Source: Acholeplasmatales bacterium
Lineage (GTDB): Bacteria > Bacillota_I > Bacilli_A > Acholeplasmatales > Anaeroplasmataceae
Assembly: GCA_024697825.1 (NCBI GenBank)
Contig: JAILEP010000130.1
Coordinates: forward strand, 1-32,108
Reading direction: 5' to 3'
Length of the DNA: 32,108 nt
Notes under the pieces: model-generated
Told to the model about the DNA's origin: nothing
Database searches by the model: none
The model's input: the letters and a program-made list of their open reading frames with translations, nothing else
Position numbers and translations under genes: made by a program
Shown: in pieces, positions 15,965 through 24,339 of the stretch
Position numbering within the stretch: the stretch's first letter is position 1
How the letters are laid out: each line of letters opens with the position of its first letter

Positions 15965-15970
15965 CTAGTT

Positions 15971-16957
15971 TTAAGCTATAAACATAGTTGTATAATATGT
16001 AATTCTTTCACTTCTATAAAATAAAGCTTCAATGCCCTTTTCTTCTACAAAGCTTGCACCCATATTAGAGTCCATTGAAAAGATTGCAGTTGAATAAACA
16101 TCCGCTCTCATTGCATCATCACATATTACAAATATACCATCATGATATGTTTCAGGATATCCTGTATTTGGATTAATGATATGATGAACCTTAATTCCAT
16201 CAACATAGGTACTTTGATATTTAGAGCTAGATGCACCAAGGTTAACATTTTTTAATGATAATGTCGCGATAGTTCCTGTTTCATATTCATCATTTTCATT
16301 ATAAGGCTTATCTAAGGCAACACTAAATGTCTTACCAGCCTTAGTTCCAAGCGAAATGTTAGATGAACCAGAAATCATATAGCCATCTACATCATTTTCC
16401 TTTAAATATTCTACAGCCTTCATTGTGGCATAGCCTTTGGCAATACCACCTAAATCTAAATTACCATCACCATTTATTGTAATGGTATTACCTTCAATAG
16501 TTACTGAGGTATTCTTAGCTATTTCTACCTCGTTTTGAATTAGGCTCTCATCTGGCATGCATGGATTATCGCTTTCAATTACGTCCTTCCATATATGTGA
16601 AAGCCTGCCAATAAATGGATTAAAGTAACCATTAGTTTCTTCCATCATAGTTAGGGATTCTTTAATTAAATCAACTAATATATCATCAGCCTCAAGAGTT
16701 CTATTTTGATTAAGCTCATATACTCCATTACCATATGGGCTTTCATTAAAATCATCTGTTACATTCGCAACATTATTGAAAATATCTCTTACAGCCTGAT
16801 AATGAGTTTCAGCCTCTACTTCATCATAAAAATTAATTGTAATGAATGTATTCATTGTTGAAATAGTCTTACTATATGTTTCAATTTCACTACTTCCACA
16901 TGAAGCAAATGACAAAACACATATAAACCCCAACAATAATAACATTAATCTTTTCAT
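15971..16957 (-). CDS. apbE: ApbE-type FAD:protein FMN transferase, lipoprotein
   Basis: Extracytoplasmic magnesium-dependent enzyme that splits FAD and attaches FMN to a Thr/Ser of target proteins. Signal peptide and lipobox end in SFASC, with lipidated C20. Family motifs include STMNTFITINFYD, NLDLGGIAKGYA, SGSSNISLG and MRADVYSTAIF; the latter keeps the metal Asp, although ADALSTA is the usual form. The 328-residue length is typical. Its start is 13 nt after the frdB stop, with GAGG inside the frdB end. The likely client in this operon is the FMN-binding lipoprotein at 20396-20878, which carries the GAT acceptor motif. Confidence 0.92.
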   Translation of the reverse strand: MKRLMLLLLGFICVLSFASCGSSEIETYSKTISTMNTFITINFYDEVEAETHYQAVRDIFNNVANVTDDFNESPYGNGVYELNQNRTLEADDILVDLIKESLTMMEETNGYFNPFIGRLSHIWKDVIESDNPCMPDESLIQNEVEIAKNTSVTIEGNTITINGDGNLDLGGIAKGYATMKAVEYLKENDVDGYMISGSSNISLGTKAGKTFSVALDKPYNENDEYETGTIATLSLKNVNLGASSSKYQSTYVDGIKVHHIINPNTGYPETYHDGIFVICDDAMRADVYSTAIFSMDSNMGASFVEEKGIEALFYRSERITYYTTMFIA

Positions 16958-16970
16958 TTTAATTCCTCTT

Positions 16971-17672
16971 TTATTTCATTTTCCAAATAGCCATTGATAT
17001 TGAATTAACTAAAAGCTCATCAATATCTAAGCCTGCTGGACAAATCTTTCTACAAGCAAGTGATTTACCACAGCCTGCATAAATATGCTCATCGAATAGC
17101 TTAGCAATCTCCGCTCTTTCCTTAGGTGATATTTCACTTAATAGCCTAGTTGTAATACCGATTGCGGCCATACCAAAGAATGTGCCTTTTGGATAGAAAT
17201 TAGGACATACCTCAAGACAGCAGCCACACTGAATACATTTAGAGGCTTTAAATGCTAAGGCAATCTTCTTTTCAGGTAGATTAGAATCCTTTTCTAACCA
17301 AAGCTTTAATGTCTTTAGGTTTTCATAAAGAATTTCTCTATTGACAACTAAATCATGAACAATAGGAAATTTCTTTAGTGGCTCAACCTTAACAACATCA
17401 CCAAATTCAATAAGCTTAGCATCACATGCAAGACGAGGTCTACCGCCTATTCTCATAGCACAGGCTCCACACTTTTTTTGAAGACAGCTGCATTCCCATT
17501 TAATAGGCTCAGTAGGATTTCCATCAATATCCCTTAAATCATCCTGCATATTAATTCTTCTTAATGCTGTGGCAACTGTATCAGCATCACCCTTCATTTC
17601 ATAAAGGAAGGTTTGGTAATAGGCTTCTGAGTCTTTATCCTTTTGTCTTAAAACCATAATCTTTTTAATCAT
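16971..17672 (-). CDS. frdB: Fumarate reductase iron-sulfur subunit
   Basis: Electron-transfer subunit of succinate dehydrogenase/fumarate reductase, carrying three Fe-S clusters. Numbering from ATG 17672 (AGGTGA 5 nt upstream; the track GTG at 17681 is less likely): [2Fe-2S] ligands C63, C68, C71, C83; CxxCxxCxxxCP at C146-C156; CxxxxxCxxxCP at C201-C211. This is the standard arrangement for [2Fe-2S], [4Fe-4S] and [3Fe-4S] centres. Its ATG overlaps the frdA stop by 8 nt, so the two subunits are translationally coupled. Length is 233. The alternative, succinate dehydrogenase, cannot be excluded by FrdB alone. Confidence 0.93.
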   Translation of the reverse strand: MIKKIMVLRQKDKDSEAYYQTFLYEMKGDADTVATALRRINMQDDLRDIDGNPTEPIKWECSCLQKKCGACAMRIGGRPRLACDAKLIEFGDVVKVEPLKKFPIVHDLVVNREILYENLKTLKLWLEKDSNLPEKKIALAFKASKCIQCGCCLEVCPNFYPKGTFFGMAAIGITTRLLSEISPKERAEIAKLFDEHIYAGCGKSLACRKICPAGLDIDELLVNSISMAIWKMK

Positions 17673-19245
17673 AAGGCTCACCTGCCATTCTAAAGCTTAT
17701 ATTAATTTTTCCATCATCATATTTAGCAATAGATTGAAGCTTATATTCATCAAGTGATTCTGGATAATCACTTCTATAATGAGCTCCTCTTGATTCCTTA
17801 CGAGAAAGGGCAGATTTAATCATTGCAATACCTAAATAGATACGCAATTTATCTATTTCATTATCACAATTATTTAATAAATCTATAGCCTTATTTAAGG
17901 CATCATTTAATCCATCCTCATTTCTAACAATGGTAAGTCCATTATATAAAATATCCTTAAGCTTTACAACAGTACTCATTTTAGAATCAGCTAAAATTTT
18001 ATTATTCTTTAATTCATTTGGTATTTCTAATTCCTCGAAATATTTAATTGCAGACTCTGCAGCCTTAATACCACCATAGGATGCACCAAGTAAGGAATTA
18101 CCACCTAAACGATTGGCTCCATGATAAATACATGCACATTCACCAGCTGCATATAAATTTTTAACGCTCGACCTATGGAGATTATCAGTATTGATTCCAC
18201 CCATAAAGAAATGAATACCGGGTTCAATTTTAATTGGCTCCTTTGCCGGATCCTTCTTCAAATAGCTTTTAATTTCTTCTCTTAAATCAGAAAGCTTATT
18301 CTTCCAGGTAGCCTTAGGAATAACAGTCATATCCAAATAAATATTATGCTCGCAAGCAGGGCTTGTTGAAACAAAATATTCCTCACGTGAGACAACATCT
18401 CTTGGCATTAGATTTTTAAGCTCTGGATACTTTTCTTCCATAAAATACCAAGGCTTACCATCCTTAATTACATAAAGACGTCCACCCTCACCTCGTGCAG
18501 CTTCGGTTATAAGCATTCTTTTTCCAGTTATCCTAATAGTTGTTGGGTGATACTGTAAAAACTCTAAATTCGCGAATTCTACGCCCTTAGAAAAGGCAAT
18601 AGCTTGAGCATTTCCATCGTTTTGAGTAGTTCCAGTAGTTTCTTCTGGAAAGAATCCATTCATTCCTCCTGTTGCAAGAATTACAGGTCCATTTAAATAA
18701 ATTAATTCATCCTTATATGTATCCTTGATTAAGCATCCATATAAAATACCATTTTCTATTAATAAATCCTTAAGCTCATGATGAGGCATGCGATTAACTA
18801 ACCCTAAGGCTTCATATTTTCTTACCTCATCAATTAAAGCAGTCATTAAAATCTTACCTGTACTACTTCTAGCAAAGGCAGTTCTTTTCTTTTTTTGACC
18901 ACCAAAATTTCTTTCTATAATATGGCCGTTTTCCATATTGAATGGCACACCATAGCTTACATATTTTTCAATTATTTTTGGAGCATTATCAGTTAAATTT
19001 TTAACTGCCTCACTAGAGGCGATAAAGCATCCACCCTTCATAGTATCATTAAAATGGAAAAGGGGCGAATCATCTTCACCCATTGTATTTAATGATGCAT
19101 TTATACCACCCTCTGCAAGCACAGATTGTGCTCTTTCAGAAGGCTGTAATGATATTAGATTAGTATGAAAGCCAACCTCTGATAAAGTAATAGCCGCATT
19201 TAAGCCAGCTATACCTGAGCCAATAATATTAATTGTCTTTTCCAT
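17665..19245 (-). CDS. frdA: Fumarate reductase flavoprotein subunit, lacking the FAD-linking histidine
   Basis: Catalytic subunit reducing fumarate to succinate. FAD site GSGIAGLNAA (9-18) opens the protein. Active-site residues are kept: H233 in QYHPT, E248 in TEAARGEGG, R282 in PRDVVSR, H345 in IHFFMGG, R379 in NRLGGNSL. At the position of the covalent FAD histidine (RSHSAAAQGG in canonical subunits) it reads RAQSVLAEGG, with Gln40. FAD should therefore be bound non-covalently. In E. coli FrdA, loss of this His is known to keep fumarate reduction but abolish succinate oxidation, which favours fumarate reductase here. At 526 residues it is shorter than E. coli FrdA, and no signal peptide is visible, so it faces the cytosol. 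L-aspartate oxidase also lacks the His, but adjacent frdB and a cytochrome-like anchor argue against it. Confidence 0.9.
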   Translation of the reverse strand: MEKTINIIGSGIAGLNAAITLSEVGFHTNLISLQPSERAQSVLAEGGINASLNTMGEDDSPLFHFNDTMKGGCFIASSEAVKNLTDNAPKIIEKYVSYGVPFNMENGHIIERNFGGQKKKRTAFARSSTGKILMTALIDEVRKYEALGLVNRMPHHELKDLLIENGILYGCLIKDTYKDELIYLNGPVILATGGMNGFFPEETTGTTQNDGNAQAIAFSKGVEFANLEFLQYHPTTIRITGKRMLITEAARGEGGRLYVIKDGKPWYFMEEKYPELKNLMPRDVVSREEYFVSTSPACEHNIYLDMTVIPKATWKNKLSDLREEIKSYLKKDPAKEPIKIEPGIHFFMGGINTDNLHRSSVKNLYAAGECACIYHGANRLGGNSLLGASYGGIKAAESAIKYFEELEIPNELKNNKILADSKMSTVVKLKDILYNGLTIVRNEDGLNDALNKAIDLLNNCDNEIDKLRIYLGIAMIKSALSRKESRGAHYRSDYPESLDEYKLQSIAKYDDGKINISFRMAGEPYD

Positions 19246-19266
19246 CTAATATCACCCCTTTAACAA

Positions 19267-19812
19267 TCAGGAATTCCACCTGATAAAATATACAATAAAT
19301 GCCACTGTAGCGATACTTAATATAATCATTATTATCACATAAATATCAGCTGCGTATGGCTTTAATTCCTTTATACCAAAGGCAATTAATAATGGCTTTA
19401 CATTCATTATTATATGTAATGCTAAAACGATAACTAATGTAATCATTACAATAAGCCTAAATACTGTAAATTCTGGAAGTCTTTGATCTACTGATCTAAA
19501 GGCTAGGATATGAAATACTATTAATACAATCATTAAATATCCACTAATTCTTCTAGCCCAGAATAAGCCATTACCTCTAAAATATGACACTCCTGCCTTA
19601 TGACAAGCATAGAGAGTTGTCACCGTTAAAATAGTACCTATAATAACATGAACTCCAACAAAGCCCATAGTTATCCAGCCTAGCACGCTAGTTCCACTAA
19701 TGTTAACCCCAAACATTTGTAAAGAACCAAAAACTGCGTGTAGGAGGAACATAATAAGCATGAAGTGAGATACGAACATGTTTATTTTTCTTAATCCAAA
19801 TTTTCTTTTCAT
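19267..19812 (-). CDS. frdC: Cytochrome b-like membrane anchor of fumarate reductase
   Basis: A 181-residue membrane protein with about five helices. Met10 of the track ORF is used because AGGAGA lies 5 nt before it and the previous stop ends 1 nt away. The stretch FWARRISGYLMIVLIVFHILAF matches the conserved helix of succinate dehydrogenase/fumarate reductase cytochrome b subunits (RISG...H). Histidines suitable as heme b ligands occur in several helices: SHFML, LLHAVFG, GVHVIIG, VFHIL, LHIIMNV. It would pass electrons from menaquinol to FrdB. It lies directly before frdA (21 nt gap). Subunit identity is inferred from topology, His pattern and neighbours; similarity is too weak to say mono- or diheme. 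It ends in TGA, one of the rare non-TAA stops here. Confidence 0.78.
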   Translation of the reverse strand: MKRKFGLRKINMFVSHFMLIMFLLHAVFGSLQMFGVNISGTSVLGWITMGFVGVHVIIGTILTVTTLYACHKAGVSYFRGNGLFWARRISGYLMIVLIVFHILAFRSVDQRLPEFTVFRLIVMITLVIVLALHIIMNVKPLLIAFGIKELKPYAADIYVIIMIILSIATVAFIVYFIRWNS

Positions 19813-19813
19813 A

Positions 19814-20371
19814 TTAATCTCCTGTCGCAGTTTCTTCACTTGTATCCTCAGTTATATGTAAAACTATGACACCATCAATTTCATCCTTTAAGCTAAATGA
19901 CTCTGCCATAGCCTCACTCATAACAACTAAATCTAGCATACCCTTTTCAGCCTTAGATACAACTAATATACCAGTTTCACTATCTAGTGTTATTGCAGCA
20001 CCGTTTGCGATAGCTCCTTGGTAATACTGTCCCATAGTGATTCCAGCTGAATCACCATTTATAACAGTTAATTTAATCTTTTCATCACCAGTTAAAATAT
20101 CCTTTTTAGTAATAAAGATTGATGAATCTCTATCACTACCATCAAAATATGAAACTAATCTAGTTTTAAGCCTATCAGAAAATGACGCTTCATTAATTAA
20201 AATGACAAAGCTTCCACTAGATTCATATTCTGAAAGATCAATTGAACCACCGGCTGTTGCGTCTACTGTTCCAAGCTTTATTAAATTGTCCCTTTGAACT
20301 AGCAAAGGAATACCAACAAATAGGAACAATGTAAGTAATACAAAGCCTATGTGCTTCAATATCTTTAGCAT
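19814..20371 (-). CDS. Unknown membrane-anchored protein in the flavin/fumarate reductase cluster
   Basis: I do not recognise a family. Residues ~8-26 form one hydrophobic signal-anchor (GFVLLTLFLFVGIPLLV) after a basic start, so the remaining ~155 residues should lie outside the membrane. That part is predicted mostly beta/alpha with no cysteine or histidine cluster (a single His near the C-terminus, VLHIT), so heme or Fe-S binding is unlikely. It ends in an acidic, Thr-rich tail (EDTSEETATGD). The gene starts 24 nt after the FMN-binding lipoprotein and its TAA is 1 nt from frdC, placing it firmly in the operon. An assembly or docking role between the flavinylated lipoprotein and the membrane is a guess. 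The SD is weak (AAGAAG). Confidence 0.75.
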   Translation of the reverse strand: MLKILKHIGFVLLTLFLFVGIPLLVQRDNLIKLGTVDATAGGSIDLSEYESSGSFVILINEASFSDRLKTRLVSYFDGSDRDSSIFITKKDILTGDEKIKLTVINGDSAGITMGQYYQGAIANGAAITLDSETGILVVSKAEKGMLDLVVMSEAMAESFSLKDEIDGVIVLHITEDTSEETATGD

Positions 20372-20395
20372 ATTTCACACTTCTTTACTTAAATT

Positions 20396-20878
20396 TTATT
20401 CAGTATAAACAGGACCAGCCTTTAATGCCTTTTCTACTGCATTTACAAACTGATTGAAATTGATTGTCGCACCAGCGATACAATCAACATCACTAATATT
20501 TTGAGCTGCGATTAATGCATTAGCATATTCAACACATGCCTCAACTGCAGTCTTAGCATTTCTCTTTTGGTTACTATCTAATTCGGCATTATTATAATAG
20601 CTTTCATCCTTTAGTGTACCATCAAGCTTATATGTTTGGAAAGTACATTCAGTAATTACACCACCTGAAATTGTAAATGTTACAATTCCATAGCCTGAAT
20701 CTACATCATCATCTGTACCATAGGTTGAGCTTTTACCACGATATGTACCATCTTCATATGTGACTGTAGCCTCACTTGATTCTAAAGCTTCAGTACTTGA
20801 TTTAGAATCACTTCCACAAGATGCAAGTGCAAGCATACCTGAAGCTACAATTGCTAATAATCCCTTAATTTTCTTCAT
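20396..20878 (-). CDS. FMN-binding-domain lipoprotein (probable ApbE substrate)
   Basis: Extracytoplasmic single-domain flavoprotein. Signal peptide with lipobox LALASC (C21), a short Ser/Glu linker, then an FMN_bind domain from YEDGTYRGKS to the C-terminus. The acceptor motif DCIAGAT gives T138 as the expected site of FMN attachment, matching the D-x3-GA-T pattern used by ApbE; the ApbE gene lies four genes downstream. Length 160. Its ATG overlaps the stop of the ABC ATPase gene (TAATG), so it is translationally coupled to the iron transporter. Homologous domains carry electrons in Nqr/Rnf and in extracellular electron transfer; here a role in ferric reduction or as an electron relay at the outer membrane face is inferred. 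Confidence 0.9.
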   Translation of the reverse strand: MKKIKGLLAIVASGMLALASCGSDSKSSTEALESSEATVTYEDGTYRGKSSTYGTDDDVDSGYGIVTFTISGGVITECTFQTYKLDGTLKDESYYNNAELDSNQKRNAKTAVEACVEYANALIAAQNISDVDCIAGATINFNQFVNAVEKALKAGPVYTE

Positions 20879-21675
20879 TATTCTTCCTCTTTCTCTTCCT
20901 TAGATTCATTGTTTTCTACTTTCTCTAAAGGAACCTCTTCTTTATCTTCGTCCTTATTAAGACCTAAAAGGTCATACTTATCGCCTTTAATATTTTCATC
21001 ATTATTAAACTTAGGATTAATGTTATCGCTAACAATTTTACCATGCTCAAGCTTAACAATTCTTTGAGCATAATCACCAACCTCTGGTGCATGTGTTACA
21101 ACAATTAAAGTCTTGCCTTCCTTATGAAGCTGTCTAAAAATATCAATAACTAGCTTTTCGTTTGCCTCATCAAGGTTACCTGTAGGCTCATCAGCTAGGA
21201 TAATTTCAGGTGAGTTAATTAACGCTCTTGCAATACAAACTCTCTGTTGCTCACCACCAGATAGCTGGCTTGGTAAATGCTTAGATCTTGCACCTAAGCC
21301 TACACGTTCAAGTGCAGCTTGAGCCTCCTTTTGATCTGGCATTGAATGATAATACTGGGCAAGCATTACATTTTCAACCGCATTTAAATAATTTACTAAA
21401 TGGAATTGCTGGAAAATTAAACCAATCTTTTCTCTTCTAATTTGAGTTAAAGATGTACTACTTTCCTTAGATATATCATTTCCATCAAGTAAAACCTCAC
21501 CTATTGAAGGCTTATCAAGACATCCAATAATGTTCATCATTGTAGATTTACCTGAACCAGATGGACCCATGATGGCAACCCACTCGCCCTTTTCAATCTT
21601 TAGATTTACATCATCTAATGCTTTAATATCATCATATATTTTTGAAATATTTTTTAATTCTAATACTGTACTCAT
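20878..21675 (-). CDS. MacB/LolD-type ABC transporter ATPase of the iron cluster
   Basis: Cytosolic ATPase energising the two adjacent FtsX-type permeases. Walker [10 protein letters not shown] (37-45), Q-loop IFQQFH, signature LSGGEQQR (138-145), Walker [14 protein letters not shown] and H-loop VVTHAPE are intact. A highly charged C-terminal extension of ~45 residues ([21 protein letters not shown]) goes beyond the usual ~225 residues. It corresponds in position to the ATPase of the Campylobacter P19-FTR1-Cj1660-1663 iron locus. 16-nt gap to the upstream permease with AAGGAG; last codon overlaps the FMN-binding lipoprotein start. It probably remodels or exchanges a metal complex or lipoprotein instead of classical import. 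Confidence 0.93.
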   Translation of the reverse strand: MSTVLELKNISKIYDDIKALDDVNLKIEKGEWVAIMGPSGSGKSTMMNIIGCLDKPSIGEVLLDGNDISKESSTSLTQIRREKIGLIFQQFHLVNYLNAVENVMLAQYYHSMPDQKEAQAALERVGLGARSKHLPSQLSGGEQQRVCIARALINSPEIILADEPTGNLDEANEKLVIDIFRQLHKEGKTLIVVTHAPEVGDYAQRIVKLEHGKIVSDNINPKFNNDENIKGDKYDLLGLNKDEDKEEVPLEKVENNESKEEKEEE

Positions 21676-21691
21676 ATTTTAATCTCCTTAA

Positions 21692-22996
21692 CTACTCACC
21701 CTTTAAAACTACTGCAGCGTTAACCTTTGCAGCACTTCTAATAGGAAGCAAGCTTGCTAATGCTGTAACAGCAATAGATACTACAAGTGTAATAGGTAAT
21801 AACCACCATACAAATGTAATTGTGTTTTTAAATACCTGAATACTTACATATTCTGCAAATCCAAAACCAGCAAATGAACCAATAAGGCCACCAACAAATC
21901 CAAGTACAATTGATTGTACTAAGAATTCTGTAATAATATCCTTATTAGATGCACCAATAGATTTACATAAAGCAATTTCCTTACGTCTTTCATTAACTAC
22001 TGCATTCATTGTTGTAGCTACACAAATCATTGTTAATACTAAAACAATTAATGTAGTAACTAAAATTAATGACTGAAGCTTCTTTAATACTGTTCCTTCA
22101 GATGAAGTTAATCTTGTAATTGCCTTTGCAGTTGCATTAGCTAATGCATTAGTAATAGCTTCTGCATAGGTACTAACCTTTGAGCCTGATACTGAGAATT
22201 CTACTAAATCAAAGCCTTCTTCATTTTCTAAGGTATAATCAAAGCTTTTTCCTAAATATGTATATTCATTTTCATATTTATATAATGTTTCTCCATTTAC
22301 ATAAATATAATCCTCTTCAGAGCCACCTGTTTCAACAATACCAACAACTGTATATGTATATGCATATTCAACTGCAGCCTCAAGAGTATAATATGTTTCT
22401 CCTTCTTGATAGGCTGTAGCCTCTATATATGCGCCATCTTCTAAAATGTAATAAACTGCATCAGAAAAATTAGATGCATTTACTGCTGATGTAACATCTA
22501 AGTAATCATTATTAATTGTGATACTAGATTCAAATTTATCTAATAGCTTAAGTGAAAGCATATCAGCTACATTTTTACCTATTAAAACCTGAGCCTCTGT
22601 TGTTGGATAATCTCCTGAAACAGACCAATATGGGCTTGTCTTTTTAATAGTATCAAAGGTAATACCTGCAAGAACTACTGGCTGCTCGTGAACCTTTACA
22701 GTTTCATACTTATATGTTGTATAACCAACTAAATCATCAGAATCAATTAAGCGTACTGCTTGATCTACCTCTGAATCAGATAAAGCCTCATCGCCTGTTG
22801 GCATTAAAACCATATTAGCTCCATAATTACGGAATTCAGCACCCATCTGACGTGGGATATCATAATAAATTGTAAATAAACCAAATAAGACTGTTGCACC
22901 AACAACAATTGCAAGTAAAGCAATTATCATTCTCGATTTACGTCTAATAAGTGCAGCAAAGATCATTTGAAGGAACATTTTTCTTTTTGCATTCAT
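21692..22996 (-). CDS. FtsX/MacB-type ABC permease (second of pair)
   Basis: Membrane subunit with one N-terminal helix (residues ~18-45), a large extracytoplasmic core and three C-terminal helices beginning near LQSLILVTTLIVLVLTMICVATTMNAVVNERRKEIALCKSIGAS. The RRKEIA...G motif is the FtsX-family coupling region. The core has a Tyr/Glu-rich insertion (residues ~195-260, e.g. YAYTYTVVGIVE, YKYENEYTYLGK). GGAGG lies 8 nt before the ATG. With the upstream permease it likely forms a heterodimer. Such mechanotransmission-type transporters do not move substrate through the membrane, so a role in handling P19-bound or surface metal is inferred. Confidence 0.9.
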   Translation of the reverse strand: MNAKRKMFLQMIFAALIRRKSRMIIALLAIVVGATVLFGLFTIYYDIPRQMGAEFRNYGANMVLMPTGDEALSDSEVDQAVRLIDSDDLVGYTTYKYETVKVHEQPVVLAGITFDTIKKTSPYWSVSGDYPTTEAQVLIGKNVADMLSLKLLDKFESSITINNDYLDVTSAVNASNFSDAVYYILEDGAYIEATAYQEGETYYTLEAAVEYAYTYTVVGIVETGGSEEDYIYVNGETLYKYENEYTYLGKSFDYTLENEEGFDLVEFSVSGSKVSTYAEAITNALANATAKAITRLTSSEGTVLKKLQSLILVTTLIVLVLTMICVATTMNAVVNERRKEIALCKSIGASNKDIITEFLVQSIVLGFVGGLIGSFAGFGFAEYVSIQVFKNTITFVWWLLPITLVVSIAVTALASLLPIRSAAKVNAAVVLKGE

Positions 22997-23012
22997 CTTC
23001 TATTCCTCCATC

Positions 23013-24338
23013 CTACTTACCATGTAATACTTCCTGTGGCTTTAATCTAAGCATTAATCTTACCGCAGGAATACTACCAATTAGGGTAACTACTATAATA
23101 ATAAATGAAACAACAACTGCGACGATACCATTCATATCAACAGATGCGCCAAAGACAGTATGACCTATCAACTGGGCAAAGCCATATCCTAAGAAATAAC
23201 CAAATACATTACCTATTATTGCAACTATTACAACCTCAAGTAATACTAAAACTGTAATTTGATTATTCTTAGCACCAATAGCCTTCATTAAGCCTATCTC
23301 AGCACTTCTATCCATTACACTTGATGTAACTAAATTAGAAATACCTAAGGCAGCTGCGATAATACTTACTATCGCAATTAGCTGCATTAATAATTCAGTT
23401 TTTTCAAGGATATTTGATTCTGCATCCGCAATCTGTCTTACTGCTGATGCGACTGTATCAGGCATAACCTCCATAATTTGATAACAAATTGAGCTTACAT
23501 AAGCTGTACAATACCATAAATCATATTCTGAGCTTGTAAGTGATGTTGGATCAATTGCAGCTCTTTTAGCAAGCTCATTATCTGGAGTAGTTAAAGCACT
23601 AACCTCTATTTTCTTTACATATTCGTCCATTCCTGTAAAGGCCTGAGCGAAATCTAAATATGTATAAATATATGAATCCTCATCATCACCTGATGAATAA
23701 ATACCATATACCTTTACTGTTTGAGTTAAAGCATCACCTAGTGAACTAGATAATGTAATTTCATCACCAACAGAAATATTATTTGCCTTAGCATAATCAG
23801 CTCCAACCATTGCAAGGTTTTCAATAGTATTTCCGGCATCATCAACTGCAACCTGTTCATCTAGCCAATTACCATCAACAGTCCACCAAGAACGCATGCT
23901 TGTGATACCTAAATCAACCTCTTCCTTAGTTGGAAGTAATAAATGATGATTAAACCAAGCACCTACTACCTTAACCTTAGAACCATTTGAATCAGTTACA
24001 TAGGTTTCATATGTAGGTGCCACATCAGTAATATTAAATGCCCAGAATACTGTTTTAATCTTACCGATATCCTCTTCTACAATATATTCATCTGGAGATA
24101 ATGATTCCTCAGTATCCTCAAATTCATATAAGCTGCTTAAAACTGATGCCGACTTAGATACAACCGAAATATTAGAACCATATGATTTAAGCTCTGCATT
24201 AATCTTATCGCCAACATCAAGCATAACATTTAACATCGCAGTTGCAATTGATGCGCCAAGCATAACTGTAATTGCAATCATAAGCATTTTCTTAAATTGC
24301 TTACGATAAAGACCTATAATCATTTTAATAAAGAACAT
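23013..24338 (-). CDS. FtsX/MacB-type ABC permease (first of pair)
   Basis: 441 residues, N-terminal helix (YRKQFKKMLMIAITVMLGASIATAML), extracytoplasmic core of ~260 residues, then three helices starting around LLMQLIAIVSIIAAALGISNLVTSSVMDRSAEIGLMKAIGAKN. The SAEIGLMKAIG segment is the FtsX-type coupling helix. GTG/ATG ambiguity is absent; AAGGGGG precedes the ATG, and the stop of the DUF2318 gene is 1 nt upstream. Paralogous to the following permease but clearly different in the core domain, as in the Campylobacter Cj1661/Cj1662 pair. Operon position indicates service to the P19/FTR1 iron system. Confidence 0.9.
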   Translation of the reverse strand: MFFIKMIIGLYRKQFKKMLMIAITVMLGASIATAMLNVMLDVGDKINAELKSYGSNISVVSKSASVLSSLYEFEDTEESLSPDEYIVEEDIGKIKTVFWAFNITDVAPTYETYVTDSNGSKVKVVGAWFNHHLLLPTKEEVDLGITSMRSWWTVDGNWLDEQVAVDDAGNTIENLAMVGADYAKANNISVGDEITLSSSLGDALTQTVKVYGIYSSGDDEDSYIYTYLDFAQAFTGMDEYVKKIEVSALTTPDNELAKRAAIDPTSLTSSEYDLWYCTAYVSSICYQIMEVMPDTVASAVRQIADAESNILEKTELLMQLIAIVSIIAAALGISNLVTSSVMDRSAEIGLMKAIGAKNNQITVLVLLEVVIVAIIGNVFGYFLGYGFAQLIGHTVFGASVDMNGIVAVVVSFIIIVVTLIGSIPAVRLMLRLKPQEVLHGK

Positions 24339-24339
24339 A

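Noticed and set aside
15148-16024. ORFs 15148-15429 and 15728-16024 plus strand
   Set aside because: They cross the terminator or run antisense through nitroreductase; shadows. The same applies to the other short ORFs over 20037-30157 opposite long genes.
17665-19245. L-aspartate oxidase (NadB) as identity of the flavoprotein
   Set aside because: NadB also lacks the FAD His and shares HPT/RGEGG motifs, but the overlapping frdB and adjacent cytochrome b-like gene, with no nadA or nadC, favour fumarate reductase.
19267-19269. TGA as a recoded Trp codon (Mycoplasma-like code)
   Set aside because: TGG encodes Trp throughout and no gene contains in-frame TGA; reading through would only add a few codons to a TAG.
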